A stretch of DNA of 64,000 nucleotides from Enterococcus_C asini_A (GTDB lineage Bacteria > Bacillota > Bacilli > Lactobacillales > Enterococcaceae): the NCBI RefSeq assembly GCF_031928785.1, contig NZ_JARQAL010000004.1; one strand, written 5' to 3'. Position numbers and translations under genes: made by a program. Positions 22,695 through 32,197 of this stretch are shown here, one piece after another. Position 1 is the stretch's first letter. Every line of letters begins with the position of its first letter. The notes under the pieces were generated by a model, which was given only the letters and a program-made list of their open reading frames with translations, was not told where the DNA came from and did no database searches.

Positions 22695-23366
22695 ATGACA
22701 TTAGCTACTAAAGATGTGAGTTATTGGTACGGGCCAGAAGCTCCATTATTTGAACATGTGAATTTAACTTTTGAACCAGGAAAAATCTATGCCATTCTAG
22801 GCAGTAGCGGTTCGGGCAAGACCACGTTTCTGTCACTGATTGCCGGACTTGATACCCCAAAAGAAGGGGAAATCCTCTATAAGGATCAGTCCTTAAAAAA
22901 AATTGGGTTGCAACAATACCGCAGAAAAGATGTCTCCATTGTCTTTCAAGCCTATAATCTTTTGCCCTATTTATCAGCGGTGGACAATGTGGTCACGGCC
23001 ATGAAAATTTCCGGTACGCAACAAGCCGACCCCAAAGCCTATGCTCTAGGCAATCTGGAAAAAGTCGGCATCAGTCGGGAATTAGCAGAAAAAAAAGTCC
23101 CCCTACTTTCCGGGGGGCAACAACAACGAGTAGCCATTGTGCGAGCGTTGTGTTGTGACCATGATTTGATCGTTGCCGACGAACCAACAGGGAATTTAGA
23201 TGAAACCACCTCCCAAGACATCGTGGCCCTTTTCCAAGAAATTGCCCATGAGCAGCAAAAATGTATTATCCTAGTGACCCACGAACAAGAAGTGGCGGCA
23301 GCTTGTGATGTGATTTATGAATTAAAAGATAAAGAATTTCAATTGCGAGAAGCAAGCAGAAATTGA
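22695..23366 (+). CDS. ABC transporter ATP-binding protein (MacB/LolD type)
   Basis: The 223-residue protein starts at ATG 22695 behind AAAGAGGGAAACAG. TTG 22668 also opens the frame but lacks a site. The Walker A motif is GSSGSGKTT, the Q-loop lies in VFQAYNLLPY, the signature is LSGGQQQRVAIVRAL, Walker B is LIVADEPTGNLDE, and the switch His is in VTHEQE. It would energise the permease encoded 28 nt upstream and acts as a dimer on the membrane inner face. This gene ends the CiaR-linked cluster. Confidence 0.9.
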   Translation: MTLATKDVSYWYGPEAPLFEHVNLTFEPGKIYAILGSSGSGKTTFLSLIAGLDTPKEGEILYKDQSLKKIGLQQYRRKDVSIVFQAYNLLPYLSAVDNVVTAMKISGTQQADPKAYALGNLEKVGISRELAEKKVPLLSGGQQQRVAIVRALCCDHDLIVADEPTGNLDETTSQDIVALFQEIAHEQQKCIILVTHEQEVAAACDVIYELKDKEFQLREASRN

Positions 23367-23433
23367 GCTAATTGAAATGGTTTTGACTGAGTAGTGATTC
23401 TATTTGCTTAACACAGTCAAAGCTTCTAGTCGC

Positions 23434-23462
23434 TTGTCTTTACCCAAATCTTTTGTCATACT
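23434..23462 (+). promoter_or_regulatory. Promoter of the YaiI-like gene
   Basis: TTGTCT at 23434-23439 and CATACT at 23457-23462 are 17 bp apart and lie 22 nt before the start codon. Just upstream TTTGACTG and CAGTCAAA can pair and may end the ABC exporter transcript. Confidence 0.5.
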
Positions 23463-23484
23463 GAGAGCATAAAGGAGTGATGAC

Positions 23485-23931
23485 ATGCGATTTGTGATTG
23501 ATGGAGATGGTTCCCCGGTAAAAAATGAAGTAATTGCCTTAGGTGCTAAATTTCAGGTGCCGGTGGTAATCGTAACCAGCGTGGATCACTATACTTTGAA
23601 AGAGTACCCGGCCTTTGTCCAGTTTATTTATGTGGACAAGGGAGCTGATCGGGCGGATTATTGCATTATCCAAGAGATTTTACCTGGAGACTGGGTGATC
23701 ACACAAGATTACGGCTTAGCTTCTCTAGTCCTAGGCAAAGAAGCCCGAGTCTTCCATCACAGCGGCAGAGAATACACTTCCGCCAATATTGACGAATTGT
23801 TAACCCAACGCTTTTTAGGCGCTCAAATGCGGAAGGCCAAAAAGCGTACCAAAGGCCCCAAACCCTTTACTGCTTCTGATCGAGAACAGTTCACTCAAGT
23901 AATGGAAGAACGTCTAAAAAGCTTAACATAG
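23485..23931 (+). CDS. YaiI/YqxD (DUF188) family protein
   Basis: The 148-residue protein begins RFVIDGDGSPVKNEVI, the acidic motif of the DUF188 family. It also has DKGADRADYCIIQEI and DWVITQDYGLASLVLGKEARVFHHSGREYT, which resemble a PIN-like nuclease active site with clustered Asp residues. The C-terminus is basic (RKAKKRTKGPKPFT). The cellular role is not established. It is a single-gene unit with its own promoter and terminator. Confidence 0.88.
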   Translation: MRFVIDGDGSPVKNEVIALGAKFQVPVVIVTSVDHYTLKEYPAFVQFIYVDKGADRADYCIIQEILPGDWVITQDYGLASLVLGKEARVFHHSGREYTSANIDELLTQRFLGAQMRKAKKRTKGPKPFTASDREQFTQVMEERLKSLT

Positions 23932-23935
23932 CATG

Positions 23936-23985
23936 ATAAAACGCAGTGGGAACCAAGATCGTGTCTGGTTTTCACTGCGTTTTAT
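23936..23985. terminator. Bidirectional terminator between yaiI-like and aarF-like genes
   Basis: ATAAAACGCAGTG at 23936-23948 pairs perfectly with CACTGCGTTTTAT at 23973-23985, with a further GAACCA/TGGTTT pairing inside. It serves two convergent genes. Confidence 0.85.
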
Positions 23986-24003
23986 TGTGAAGAATCCGGA
24001 AGT

Positions 24004-25734
24004 TTATTTTCTATTTTGCCACCAGTGGCGAAATTGTTGAAAAAGAAGAAACAAAGTCAATGCTGTAGCTGTCATGAAACCTACAAAACCGAGCTTTTGG
24101 GTCAGGCTAGTAAGGCCTTGGGAAGCAGAGGTGAGTAACAGGGCCGAGGCAATGAAAAGTCCGCTTAAAACTAAGGCTAGAACCAGTCGATTAATTAACG
24201 CTTCAAAGCGATTTAAGACGTTGTTTTGCTCTTTTAAGCTAAAGGTTACGTGGGTTTTCCCTCGATTGAAAGTTTCTAATGCTTGTAGCGTGCGAGCAGG
24301 GAGTTTTGGTAAACTTTTGCTGCTCTTTATAGCATCCAGGCCTAGTCGTTTGATACTGTCAGCTAGATCTAGTTGTTTTACATAATAATTTTCGGCATAG
24401 GGCTGGATCACTTCCATTAAAGACAAGGCAGGGTCTAATTCTTCTACCATACCTTCCAGTGTACTTAAGGCTTTGATTAGCATGGTGACTTCAGGGCTCA
24501 TTTGCAAATTATTATGATGACAAATCTGGATGACTTCACTTAAAACGGCCTGAATATCAATTTCAATTAGTGGCAAATTGTAATAATGTTCTAAAAAACT
24601 ACCTAATTCTCGATAAAAGGCATCTTCATCAAATGTTCCTTCCACTCGACAGAGATGTAAGACGGCTTCGCCCATTTGTTGATTGTCCTGGGTGTACAAG
24701 GCCAAAAGGGCATCAATTAATTGTCGGCGTAAATAGTCTGGCAACGTCCCCATCATGCCAAAATCTAAATAGACCAATTGATAATCAGGGATTTTTGCTT
24801 TATCTTGCCACTTCAGCTGATAATCCACCCCGGCAAAGACCCCCACTTTTTCTTTGGTGGCAAAAGACGTGGTAGGTGTAGCATTAAGCAATAAATTGCC
24901 AGGATGAGGATCGGCGTGAAAGAAACCATCTTCAAAGACTTGTTTCATAAAACTCTTGATTAATAGCAGGGCCACTTCTTTTTTGATTTCTTGATTGGTG
25001 ATGTTGCCTTTAAATAAGGCTTGCCCATTTGCTTCTAACAGACCCCGGAGGCTTTGTCCGGTCATGGTTTCCATAACAATCACTTTTGAGGTACAAAAAG
25101 CAGGATAAAATTTTGGGACTGCCACATTTTGCCAACCGTTATTTAATTGATAAAATCGTTCTCCGTAGTGGGTTTCTTTTAAAAAATCCGTCTCATCGTC
25201 TAAGGAACGGCGCACGTCTTGCAAGGCGCTTTTCAAGTCAATCACATTGGACTCGGGCACGTAGGCAATTAGCGGCAAGGCTTTTTCAAAGAGAGCTAAG
25301 TCCGCATTGATATCCGCAATAATGCCAGGGTGTTGAACTTTCACCACCACTTTTTGTCCCCCTTTTAAGCAGGCGTGGTGGGCTTGACCAATGGAGGCCG
25401 AAGCGAAGGCGGTCTCTTCAAAGCTTTCAAAGAGTTCTGCTAAAGGAAGCTGCCATTCGGCTTCTAGCAGCGTTTTTACTTGGTCAAAAGGATCGCTTTT
25501 TACGGAATCTTGTAAGGATTTAAAGGCTTGAATGTAGGCTGTAGTCAAAAGATCTGTTCGCACGGAAAGCAATTGCCCAATTTTAATAAAGGTCGGTCCC
25601 AGCTGCTCAAAAGCCTCCCGGACTGCTTGGGGATTTTCTTGGCGACTAAAATTTTGAATCACTTTGTAGTGATGAAAGACTTTAAGGATTTCTTTCAGTC
25701 GTTGGCTTTTGGATTTATCCTGATTGCTCCTCAT
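24004..25734 (-). CDS. ABC1/AarF (UbiB-type) protein kinase-like membrane protein
   Basis: The 576-residue protein carries the atypical-kinase motifs of the ABC1/ADCK/UbiB group: the Ala/Ser-rich lid motif FASASIGQAHHA, the catalytic loop FFHADPHPGNLLL, and the metal motif VYLDFGMMG. The family KxGQ motif is visible as FIKIGQLLSVRTDLL. Two transmembrane helices lie at the C-terminus (about 515-540 and 545-565). Gram-negative and mitochondrial members support ubiquinone synthesis. In lactic acid bacteria, which often lack that pathway, the role is uncertain and may involve isoprenoid lipids. It is transcribed alone, opposite to ddl. Confidence 0.88.
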   Translation of the reverse strand: MRSNQDKSKSQRLKEILKVFHHYKVIQNFSRQENPQAVREAFEQLGPTFIKIGQLLSVRTDLLTTAYIQAFKSLQDSVKSDPFDQVKTLLEAEWQLPLAELFESFEETAFASASIGQAHHACLKGGQKVVVKVQHPGIIADINADLALFEKALPLIAYVPESNVIDLKSALQDVRRSLDDETDFLKETHYGERFYQLNNGWQNVAVPKFYPAFCTSKVIVMETMTGQSLRGLLEANGQALFKGNITNQEIKKEVALLLIKSFMKQVFEDGFFHADPHPGNLLLNATPTTSFATKEKVGVFAGVDYQLKWQDKAKIPDYQLVYLDFGMMGTLPDYLRRQLIDALLALYTQDNQQMGEAVLHLCRVEGTFDEDAFYRELGSFLEHYYNLPLIEIDIQAVLSEVIQICHHNNLQMSPEVTMLIKALSTLEGMVEELDPALSLMEVIQPYAENYYVKQLDLADSIKRLGLDAIKSSKSLPKLPARTLQALETFNRGKTHVTFSLKEQNNVLNRFEALINRLVLALVLSGLFIASALLLTSASQGLTSLTQKLGFVGFMTATALTLFLLFQQFRHWWQNRK

Positions 25735-25914
25735 TTGCGGCGCCTCCTTAGTAGATCTTTATTCTTTAATAGTAGAAGAAAGCAGCCAAACTTACAAGGT
25801 CAGAACCACTTCGTTCCCTGCGATTAAAAAATATCATTTTTCTGCATGGGCATTTTGTGCTAAAATGTGTTGAATCGATTGGATAGAACTTTCAAATCAT
25901 GGGAGGAAAAACAT

Positions 25915-26979
25915 TTGAAAATCGTATTGCTTTACGGCGGCCGGTCTGCAGAACATGAAGTGTCCATTCTTTCTGCTTATTCCGTGCTTCAAGCAGTTTA
26001 TTATGATTATTACCAAGTACAGCTGATCTTTATTGCAAAGAGCGGTGAATGGGTGAAAGGCCCGTTACTCACGGAAAAGCCAACATCAGAAGCAGTCTTG
26101 CAACTGACTTGGGGACAAGGAGAAGGTGAATTTACTGGTGAAGTAATCCAACCTTCTAGCATTAAAGAAGAAGATGCCATTATTTTTCCAATTCTCCACG
26201 GACCAAACGGAGAAGATGGAACCATTCAAGGCTTTTTCGAAACCATTGGCATGCCTTATGTGGGGGCAGGAGTCTTAACCAGTGCTTGTGGCATGGACAA
26301 AATCATGACCAAGTACATCTTGCAAGCCGGCGGAATCCCTCAAGTACCTTATGTGCCTGTTTTGAAAAATCAATGGAAAGAAAATCCGAAACAAATCTTC
26401 GAGCAATGTGAAGGCACCCTCTTGTATCCGATGTTTGTAAAACCTGCGAATATGGGGTCTAGTGTGGGAATTTCCAAAGCAGAAAACCGGGAAGAATTGC
26501 AAAACGCTTTACACGAAGCCTATAAGTACGACAATCGGGCAGTGGTAGAACAAGGCATTGAAGCCAGAGAAATCGAAGTGGCGATTTTAGGTAACGAAGA
26601 CGTGCGCACTACCCAAGCTGGAGAAATTGTCAAAGACGTGGACTTCTACGACTACAATTCCAAATACATCGACAACAAAATTGTCATGCAAATTCCGGCA
26701 GAAATTCCAGATGAAGTGCAAGAAAAAGCCCAAGAATATGCCAAAAAAGCCTATACTCTTTTAGGGGGCAGTGGCTTGTCTCGCTGTGACTTCTTCTTGA
26801 CCAATAAAAATGAACTCTTCTTAAATGAGCTGAATACCATGCCAGGCTTCACCCAATTCTCCATGTATCCTTCACTTTGGGAAGCAATGGGCTTGAAATA
26901 TGGCGATTTAATTGAAGAATTGATTCAACTAGGAATGAATCGCTTTAAACAACGGCAATCCTTTTTGCTAGATGCGTAA
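25915..26979 (+). CDS. ddl: D-alanine--D-alanine ligase
   Basis: The protein has 354 residues, starting from TTG 25915 with GGGAGG 8 nt before it. The frame opens at GTG 25867 but only this start fits the family N-terminus KIVLLYGGRSAEHEVS. ATP-grasp motifs are in order: HGPNGEDGTIQG, KPANMGSSVGIS, EQGIEAREIEVAILG, and SRCDFFLTNKNELFLNELNTMPGF. The omega-loop residue is Tyr (FYDYNSKYID), which marks a D-Ala-D-Ala rather than D-Ala-D-Lac ligase, so intrinsic high-level vancomycin resistance of the Lactobacillus type is not expected from this gene. An extended -10 (TGCTAAAAT, 25858-25866) is a likely promoter. murF follows. Confidence 0.95.
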   Translation: MKIVLLYGGRSAEHEVSILSAYSVLQAVYYDYYQVQLIFIAKSGEWVKGPLLTEKPTSEAVLQLTWGQGEGEFTGEVIQPSSIKEEDAIIFPILHGPNGEDGTIQGFFETIGMPYVGAGVLTSACGMDKIMTKYILQAGGIPQVPYVPVLKNQWKENPKQIFEQCEGTLLYPMFVKPANMGSSVGISKAENREELQNALHEAYKYDNRAVVEQGIEAREIEVAILGNEDVRTTQAGEIVKDVDFYDYNSKYIDNKIVMQIPAEIPDEVQEKAQEYAKKAYTLLGGSGLSRCDFFLTNKNELFLNELNTMPGFTQFSMYPSLWEAMGLKYGDLIEELIQLGMNRFKQRQSFLLDA

Positions 26980-26993
26980 AGAAAATGAACCGT

Positions 26994-27025
26994 AAAAACG
27001 TGTGGCTTAGGCCATGCGTTTTTTT
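26994..27025 (+). terminator. Terminator after ddl
   Basis: AAAACG-TG-TGGC and GCCA-TG-CGTTTT form a stem interrupted by a TG/TG internal mismatch, followed by a T run. It partly separates ddl from murF. Confidence 0.65.
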
Positions 27026-27200
27026 GTGGACTCTATTTGGCTGAAGAAATTCCTTTAGTCTTTCTTCTAGTTACAAGACGATAGTGTCAACGGGATTTAA
27101 TTCAACGCATACTTTGCAAAAAGAAGTCCCTGCTCTTTCCATTAGTCTTTTATGGTACAATCGTCTTGAGATTTTTTACCAAAGGACAGGGGTTAAACAG

Positions 27201-28562
27201 ATGAAACTAACAATTAAAGAAATCGCCACTCTTTTTCAGCAAGAAGGCGATTTTCCTGAAACTGAAATTCACAATGTAGAATTTGATAGTCGCAAAATCG
27301 AAGCTGGGGATTTATTTGTACCTTTAGCAGGTGTGAGAGATGGGCATGAATTTATTCAAGCGGCTCTCGATAATGGAGCGGTGGCAACGTTTTGGAGTCA
27401 GGACTTAGAAAAGGTGCCGGAAGGATTGATCCCAATCCTGGTGCCGGATGTTTTGGAAGCTTTTCAACAACTAGCAGTTTTCTATAAAAATAAAATTCAA
27501 CCAAAAGTGGTTGCCATTACAGGGAGTAACGGCAAAACCACCACCAAAGATATGACAGCAGGTGTGTTATCCCAGCAATTTGTCACTTATAAAACACAAG
27601 GCAATTACAACAATGACATCGGGATGCCTTACACCATCTTGCATATGCCGGCAAATTGCGAAATGCTCGTTTTGGAAATGGGAATGGATCATGCAGGAGA
27701 ACTGACTGTTTTGTCTAAATTAGGCCAACCGGATGCTGCGGCAATCACCATCATTGGTGAAGCCCATATCGAAAATCTAGGTTCACGGGCGGGAATTGCC
27801 AAGGCCAAAATGGAAATCATCGCTGGGGAAAAAGTAGCAGGCTTGTTATTAGTGCCTGTTGATGAACCTTTGTTGCAACCTTTGACCAAAGACATCTCGC
27901 AAGACGTGCGCACTTTTGGTTTAGGTAAGGGAGATATCACGGCAACGGTGACAGACGAACAAGCGGAAAAAACGGTCTTTACAATCGCTGGAGAGACCTT
28001 TGATATTCCAGTAATCGGGGCATACAATGTGAAAAATGCCTTGATTGCCTATGGTTTTGGCCGCTATTTTGGCTTAGAGATTCCAACCATTCGTCAAGGA
28101 TTAGCCAACTTTTCATTGACCAAAAACCGTACTCAGTGGCTAGATGCCCCCAATCAAGTACGGATTTTAAGTGATGTGTACAATGCCAATCCCACGGCCA
28201 TGGGCTTAGTTTTAGATAGCTTTGGCAAATTGAAAACCAAAGGACGTAAGTTGGCCGTTTTAGGGGATATGTTGGAATTAGGTCCAGATTCTAAGGCGAT
28301 GCACCGTTCCATGGTGGACCACATTACGGCCGATTATGATGTGATTTTCCTTTACGGGCAAGAGATGACTGCACTTTTTCATGCATTGACTGAAAAAGAG
28401 GCAGACTTAACGGTTTATCATTTTGATAAAGAAAACAAAGCCGCTTTGATTCAAATGATTAAAGGCGAGCTACAACCAGAAGATGCCATCCTTTTAAAAG
28501 CCAGCAATGGGATGGGCTTAGCGGAAGTGGTAAGTGCCTTAATGGATGGAGAAAAAGCGTAA
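27201..28562 (+). CDS. murF: UDP-N-acetylmuramoyl-tripeptide--D-alanyl-D-alanine ligase
   Basis: The 453-residue protein starts at ATG 27201 (MKLTIKEIATLFQQ); the frame runs back to 27084 but no MurF has that extension. The Mur ligase ATP loop is VVAITGSNGKTTTKDM; further motifs are KTQGNYNNDIGMPYTIL, VLEMGMDHAGEL, and the C-terminal YNANPTAM and VLGDMLELG. It joins D-Ala-D-Ala, the product of the upstream Ddl, to the UDP-MurNAc-tripeptide in the cytoplasm. The adjacent ddl-murF order is common in Enterococcus and Lactobacillales. Confidence 0.96.
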   Translation: MKLTIKEIATLFQQEGDFPETEIHNVEFDSRKIEAGDLFVPLAGVRDGHEFIQAALDNGAVATFWSQDLEKVPEGLIPILVPDVLEAFQQLAVFYKNKIQPKVVAITGSNGKTTTKDMTAGVLSQQFVTYKTQGNYNNDIGMPYTILHMPANCEMLVLEMGMDHAGELTVLSKLGQPDAAAITIIGEAHIENLGSRAGIAKAKMEIIAGEKVAGLLLVPVDEPLLQPLTKDISQDVRTFGLGKGDITATVTDEQAEKTVFTIAGETFDIPVIGAYNVKNALIAYGFGRYFGLEIPTIRQGLANFSLTKNRTQWLDAPNQVRILSDVYNANPTAMGLVLDSFGKLKTKGRKLAVLGDMLELGPDSKAMHRSMVDHITADYDVIFLYGQEMTALFHALTEKEADLTVYHFDKENKAALIQMIKGELQPEDAILLKASNGMGLAEVVSALMDGEKA

Positions 28563-28613
28563 AACGACTTTTTCCATGAAAAATGTTAACAAAAATCCTC
28601 TGAGTTTGAAAAC

Positions 28614-28642
28614 TTGATGAAAGTTTCAATCCGTGGTATACT
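28614..28642 (+). promoter_or_regulatory. Promoter of the cshA leader
   Basis: TTGATG at 28614-28619 and TATACT at 28637-28642 are 17 bp apart. Transcription would start near 28649, giving a leader of about 270 nt before the helicase start codon. Confidence 0.75.
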
Positions 28643-28648
28643 ATCCAA

Positions 28649-28919
28649 ATGCCGAAAAGAAGTAACTGGAGATAACTCATCCATGAATTGACTTGTGATG
28701 GCCGGTGGTAAGAATGCTTACCACCGCCTTTTACAGATATAATGCATCGGGCGTGGCAAAATGCCACCGGATGTACCTTTTCTAATGCCTTCGTGAAGCG
28801 ATTTTCGGCGCCAAAGTGAAAGTGGGAAATGACAGGAACCATTTCCTGCGAATCGCGGGGAACCCTACGCTTCAACAACACGAATGTTAGGCAAAGCCTA
28901 GCGAATAGGAGGATATTTT
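28649..28919 (+). ncRNA. Long structured 5' leader of the DEAD-box helicase gene
   Basis: This stretch has no reading frame but several hairpins: CGGTGGTAAG/CTTACCACCG (about 28702-28725), GTGGCAAAATGCCAC (about 28755-28769), and CAGGAACC/GGTT-type pairings towards the start codon. Its size, and the fact that cold-shock and helicase genes often carry regulated leaders, suggest post-transcriptional or temperature-dependent control of the helicase. I do not recognise a catalogued RNA family. The gap 28563-28919 holds nothing else. Confidence 0.55.
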
Positions 28920-30455
28920 TTGAAATTTAGCGAATTACAATTATCACCAGAATTGCTAAAAGCCGTTGAACGCTCCGGCTTTGAAGAAGCAACCCCCATC
29001 CAAGCAGCCACCATTCCATTGGCTTTGGAAGGTCGGGACGTCATTGGGCAAGCCCAAACCGGTACTGGTAAAACTGCCGCTTTTGGCTTACCGATGCTAG
29101 AAGAAATCGATGCGACAAAACATGAACTACAAGGTTTGGTTATCGCCCCAACCCGGGAATTGGCCATCCAAACTCAAGAAGAGTTGTACCGATTAGGCCG
29201 AGACAAAAAAGTAAAAGTACAAGCCGTTTACGGTGGCGCAGACATCGGTCGCCAAATCCGTGGCTTGAAAGATCGTCCCCATATTGTAGTGGGAACTCCA
29301 GGACGGATGCTGGATCACATTAACCGCCACACGTTGAAACTTGGTACTGTACGGACATTGGTTTTAGATGAAGCCGACGAAATGTTAAACATGGGCTTTC
29401 TAGAAGACATTGAAAAAATTATTTCTCAAGTTCCTGAAGAACGTCAAACCTTATTGTTCTCGGCTACTATGCCACCAGCAATTAAAAACATTGGCGTCAA
29501 ATTCATGAAAAACCCTGAACACGTGCAAATCAAAGCCAAAGAAATGACCGCAGACTTGATTGATCAATACTACGTGCGGGCAAAAGACTTTGAAAAATTT
29601 GATATTATGACTCGTCTCTTAGACGTGCAAACCCCTGACCTTGCCATTGTTTTTGGCCGGACCAAACGTCGGGTAGACGAATTGGCTCGCGGGTTAGAAC
29701 TTCGTGGCTACAAAGCAGAAGGCATCCACGGTGACCTTTCCCAACAAAAACGGATGAGTGTTTTACGTTCATTCAAGAGTGGTCATTTGGATATCTTGGT
29801 TGCCACCGACGTAGCAGCTCGTGGCTTGGATATCAGTGGTGTGACCCACGTGTACAACTACGATATTCCGCAAGATCCAGAAAGCTATGTTCACCGTATC
29901 GGTCGGACTGGCCGGGCCGGTAAAGGCGGAATGTCCGTAACTTTCGTAACACCAAACGAAATGAGTTACTTGCACACCATTGAAAACTTAACCAAAAAAC
30001 GTATGACACCACTCCATCCACCTACCGAAAAAGAAGCCTTCAAAGGCCAATTAGGGGCAGCTGTGGAACAAATCGAAGCGAAACTTGCAGAAAATGGTTT
30101 GGAAAAATACACGCAAACAGCGGACCAATTGTTAGAAGGTTATGAACCAGAAACCTTGGTTGCTTTGCTCTTGAAGACTATCGCCAAAGACCCTGCCGAT
30201 GCCGTACCGGTGAAAATCACACCAGAACGTCCATTGCCTCAAGGGAAAAAAGGTGGCTACAACAAGAACAACCGCGGCCGTGGTGGCGGTGGCAACCGTA
30301 ACCGCAAAGACGGCAGTAACTACCGTGGCGGCAACAAAAAAGGCAACTACAATAAAGACAAGAACTACAGCGGCGACCGTCGTAAAAACGACCGGGATCG
30401 CAACAATGGCGGCGGCAAAAAACGCGGCTTTGTGATTCGTTCGAATAATGATTAA
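28920..30455 (+). CDS. cshA: DEAD-box ATP-dependent RNA helicase CshA
   Basis: The 511-residue protein starts with TTG 28920, 7 nt after AGGAGG. Helicase motifs are in order: Q-motif (FEEATPIQAATIP), motif I AQTGTGKTAA, motif Ia PTRELAIQ, motif II VLDEADEML, motif III SATMP, motif IV IVFGRTKRR, motif V ATDVAARGLDI and motif VI YVHRIGRTGRAGK. The C-terminal 90 residues are Gly/Asn/Arg/Lys-rich (GRGGGGNRNRKDG), an RNA-binding tail typical of CshA. It helps ribosome assembly and RNA decay, chiefly at low temperature. Confidence 0.95.
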   Translation: MKFSELQLSPELLKAVERSGFEEATPIQAATIPLALEGRDVIGQAQTGTGKTAAFGLPMLEEIDATKHELQGLVIAPTRELAIQTQEELYRLGRDKKVKVQAVYGGADIGRQIRGLKDRPHIVVGTPGRMLDHINRHTLKLGTVRTLVLDEADEMLNMGFLEDIEKIISQVPEERQTLLFSATMPPAIKNIGVKFMKNPEHVQIKAKEMTADLIDQYYVRAKDFEKFDIMTRLLDVQTPDLAIVFGRTKRRVDELARGLELRGYKAEGIHGDLSQQKRMSVLRSFKSGHLDILVATDVAARGLDISGVTHVYNYDIPQDPESYVHRIGRTGRAGKGGMSVTFVTPNEMSYLHTIENLTKKRMTPLHPPTEKEAFKGQLGAAVEQIEAKLAENGLEKYTQTADQLLEGYEPETLVALLLKTIAKDPADAVPVKITPERPLPQGKKGGYNKNNRGRGGGGNRNRKDGSNYRGGNKKGNYNKDKNYSGDRRKNDRDRNNGGGKKRGFVIRSNND

Positions 30456-30465
30456 TCATTGAGGA

Positions 30466-30502
30466 ACACCCAAGCAGTCTTAGGACCTGCTTGGGTGTTT
30501 TT
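30466..30502 (+). terminator. Terminator after cshA
   Basis: ACACCCAAGCAG (30466-30477) pairs with CTGCTTGGGTGT, followed by TTTTTG. This is a 12-bp perfect stem. Confidence 0.9.
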
Positions 30503-30696
30503 GTGTAATGGAAATTTTATATTTGATTTCACCATTAGCTCTGGGATTTAGTTAACTGGATGTTTTATGATCCCTCAATAGGTAGGATAAGAAACTTTTC
30601 TACAATATCTCCCTTCAAAAATTGTTTTCCCATGGTTTTTCCTAAAATTTTTGGTAGAATAAGACTAGTTCGCAAGTTTGCAAAGGAAGTGGAACA

Positions 30697-31047
30697 GTGA
30701 TCAAAGGGATTGGCATTGATGCCGTAGAATTGCCTCGCATGGAAGCTATCATTAAAGACAAGCCACGCTTTGTAAAACGAGTCTTAACCTTAAAAGAGTT
30801 CGGGCTTTTTGAAGCTTTATCCCCCAAGCGGCAAGTGGAGTTTTTAGCCGGTCGCTTTGCCTGTAAAGAAGCGTTTTCGAAGGCTTGGGGTACAGGAATT
30901 GGGGCGGTGACTTTTCAAGAGTTGGAGATTTTGAACAATGAGTTGGGAGCTCCTTATTTGAGCCAATCACCTCATAAAGGCAAGTCTTTTGTGAGTATTA
31001 CCCATACACAGGATATGGCTTTTGCACAGATCTTACTGGAAGAATAG
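30697..31047 (+). CDS. acpS: Holo-[acyl-carrier-protein] synthase
   Basis: The 116-residue protein starts with GTG 30697 behind AAAGGAAGTG. It has the phosphopantetheinyl-transferase motifs KGIGIDAVELPRMEAI near the start and FLAGRFACKEAFSKAWGTGIG in the middle, with the magnesium-binding Asp and Glu residues intact. It transfers 4'-phosphopantetheine from CoA to acyl carrier protein for fatty acid synthesis. acpS followed by alr and a mazF gene is a common Firmicutes order, and the gap to alr is only 15 nt. Confidence 0.95.
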   Translation: MIKGIGIDAVELPRMEAIIKDKPRFVKRVLTLKEFGLFEALSPKRQVEFLAGRFACKEAFSKAWGTGIGAVTFQELEILNNELGAPYLSQSPHKGKSFVSITHTQDMAFAQILLEE

Positions 31048-31062
31048 AAAGAAGGAAGAATC

Positions 31063-32184
31063 TTGGTTGAATCGATTCATCGGCCAACGAAATTAATCAT
31101 ACATAATCAGGCGATTGTTGAAAATGTCGCCAACGAGGTGAAACGTCTGCCCCAAGGACGGGAATTATTTGCTGTGGTCAAGGCCAATGGGTACGGACAT
31201 GGAGCAGTGGCTACGGCTCAAGCTGCTAAAGCAGGAGGCGCCACTGGATTTTGCGTAGCTACTATTGATGAAGGAATTGAGCTTAGAGAAGCTGGCTTTA
31301 CCGAGCCGATTTTAATACTAGGCGTGGTACCGGTGGTTTACTTGCCCATTGTGGCGGAATATCAGTTGGCTTTTCCCGTAAACAGTCTAGCTTGGTTGAC
31401 GCAAGCTCAGAACTATTTGGCAAAAACGACCTTATCAGCGCCTCTTTTAGCCCATTTGAAAGTAGACACGGGAATGGGCCGGATTGGTTTTCAAACAAAG
31501 GCAGAAGTTTTGGAAGCACTGGCTTTAATTGAAGGTTTGCCGGCACTGGTTTTTGACGGTATCTTTACGCACTTTGCTACGGCAGATGAAGCAGAGGATG
31601 GCTATTATCAAGAACAGCATGATCGTTTCAAAGAAATTCTTGAAAGTTTGCCCCAAAAACCTCGTTATGTTCATGTTTCCAATAGTGCTACTGCTTTGTG
31701 GCACGAGGAAGAATTGGGCAATATGGTACGCTTTGGGGTGGCCATGTATGGCTTAAACCCCTCTGGTCACGCTTTGAAAGAAAGCTATCCCTTGCAACCT
31801 GCCTTAGAATTTGTCAGTCAGCTAGTACAAGTCAAACAAGTCCCAGCTGGTGCGAAAATTGGCTACGGGGCCACTTATACTAGTCCTGAAAGTGAGTGGA
31901 TTGGCACGGTTCCTGTGGGTTATGCAGATGGCTGGCTGCGAAAAATGAGTGGCTTTTCTGTTTTAGTTGAAGGTGTTCATTGTGAAATTATTGGTCGAGT
32001 GTGCATGGATCAGTTTATGATTCGCCTGCCTCACGCATTGCCAGAAGGTACAAAAGTGACTTTAGTAGGTAAAAATGGTGATCAAGAAATTACTTTGCAA
32101 GAGGTGGCCGATCATTTAGATACCATTCATTATGAAGTTGCCTGCTTGTTATCAGAACGAATTCCAAGAGAATACCAAGGGTAG
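31063..32184 (+). CDS. alr: Alanine racemase
   Basis: The 373-residue enzyme starts with TTG 31063 behind GAAGGAAGAA. The PLP-binding lysine is in FAVVKANGYGHGAVA, and the catalytic tyrosine of the other subunit is in KIGYGATYTS. GRVCMDQFMIRLP is the usual C-terminal signature. It converts L-Ala to D-Ala, feeding Ddl and MurF encoded upstream in this window. It ends 13 nt before a mazF-like gene. Confidence 0.95.
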   Translation: MVESIHRPTKLIIHNQAIVENVANEVKRLPQGRELFAVVKANGYGHGAVATAQAAKAGGATGFCVATIDEGIELREAGFTEPILILGVVPVVYLPIVAEYQLAFPVNSLAWLTQAQNYLAKTTLSAPLLAHLKVDTGMGRIGFQTKAEVLEALALIEGLPALVFDGIFTHFATADEAEDGYYQEQHDRFKEILESLPQKPRYVHVSNSATALWHEEELGNMVRFGVAMYGLNPSGHALKESYPLQPALEFVSQLVQVKQVPAGAKIGYGATYTSPESEWIGTVPVGYADGWLRKMSGFSVLVEGVHCEIIGRVCMDQFMIRLPHALPEGTKVTLVGKNGDQEITLQEVADHLDTIHYEVACLLSERIPREYQG

Positions 32185-32197
32185 GAAGGAGAAAAAG

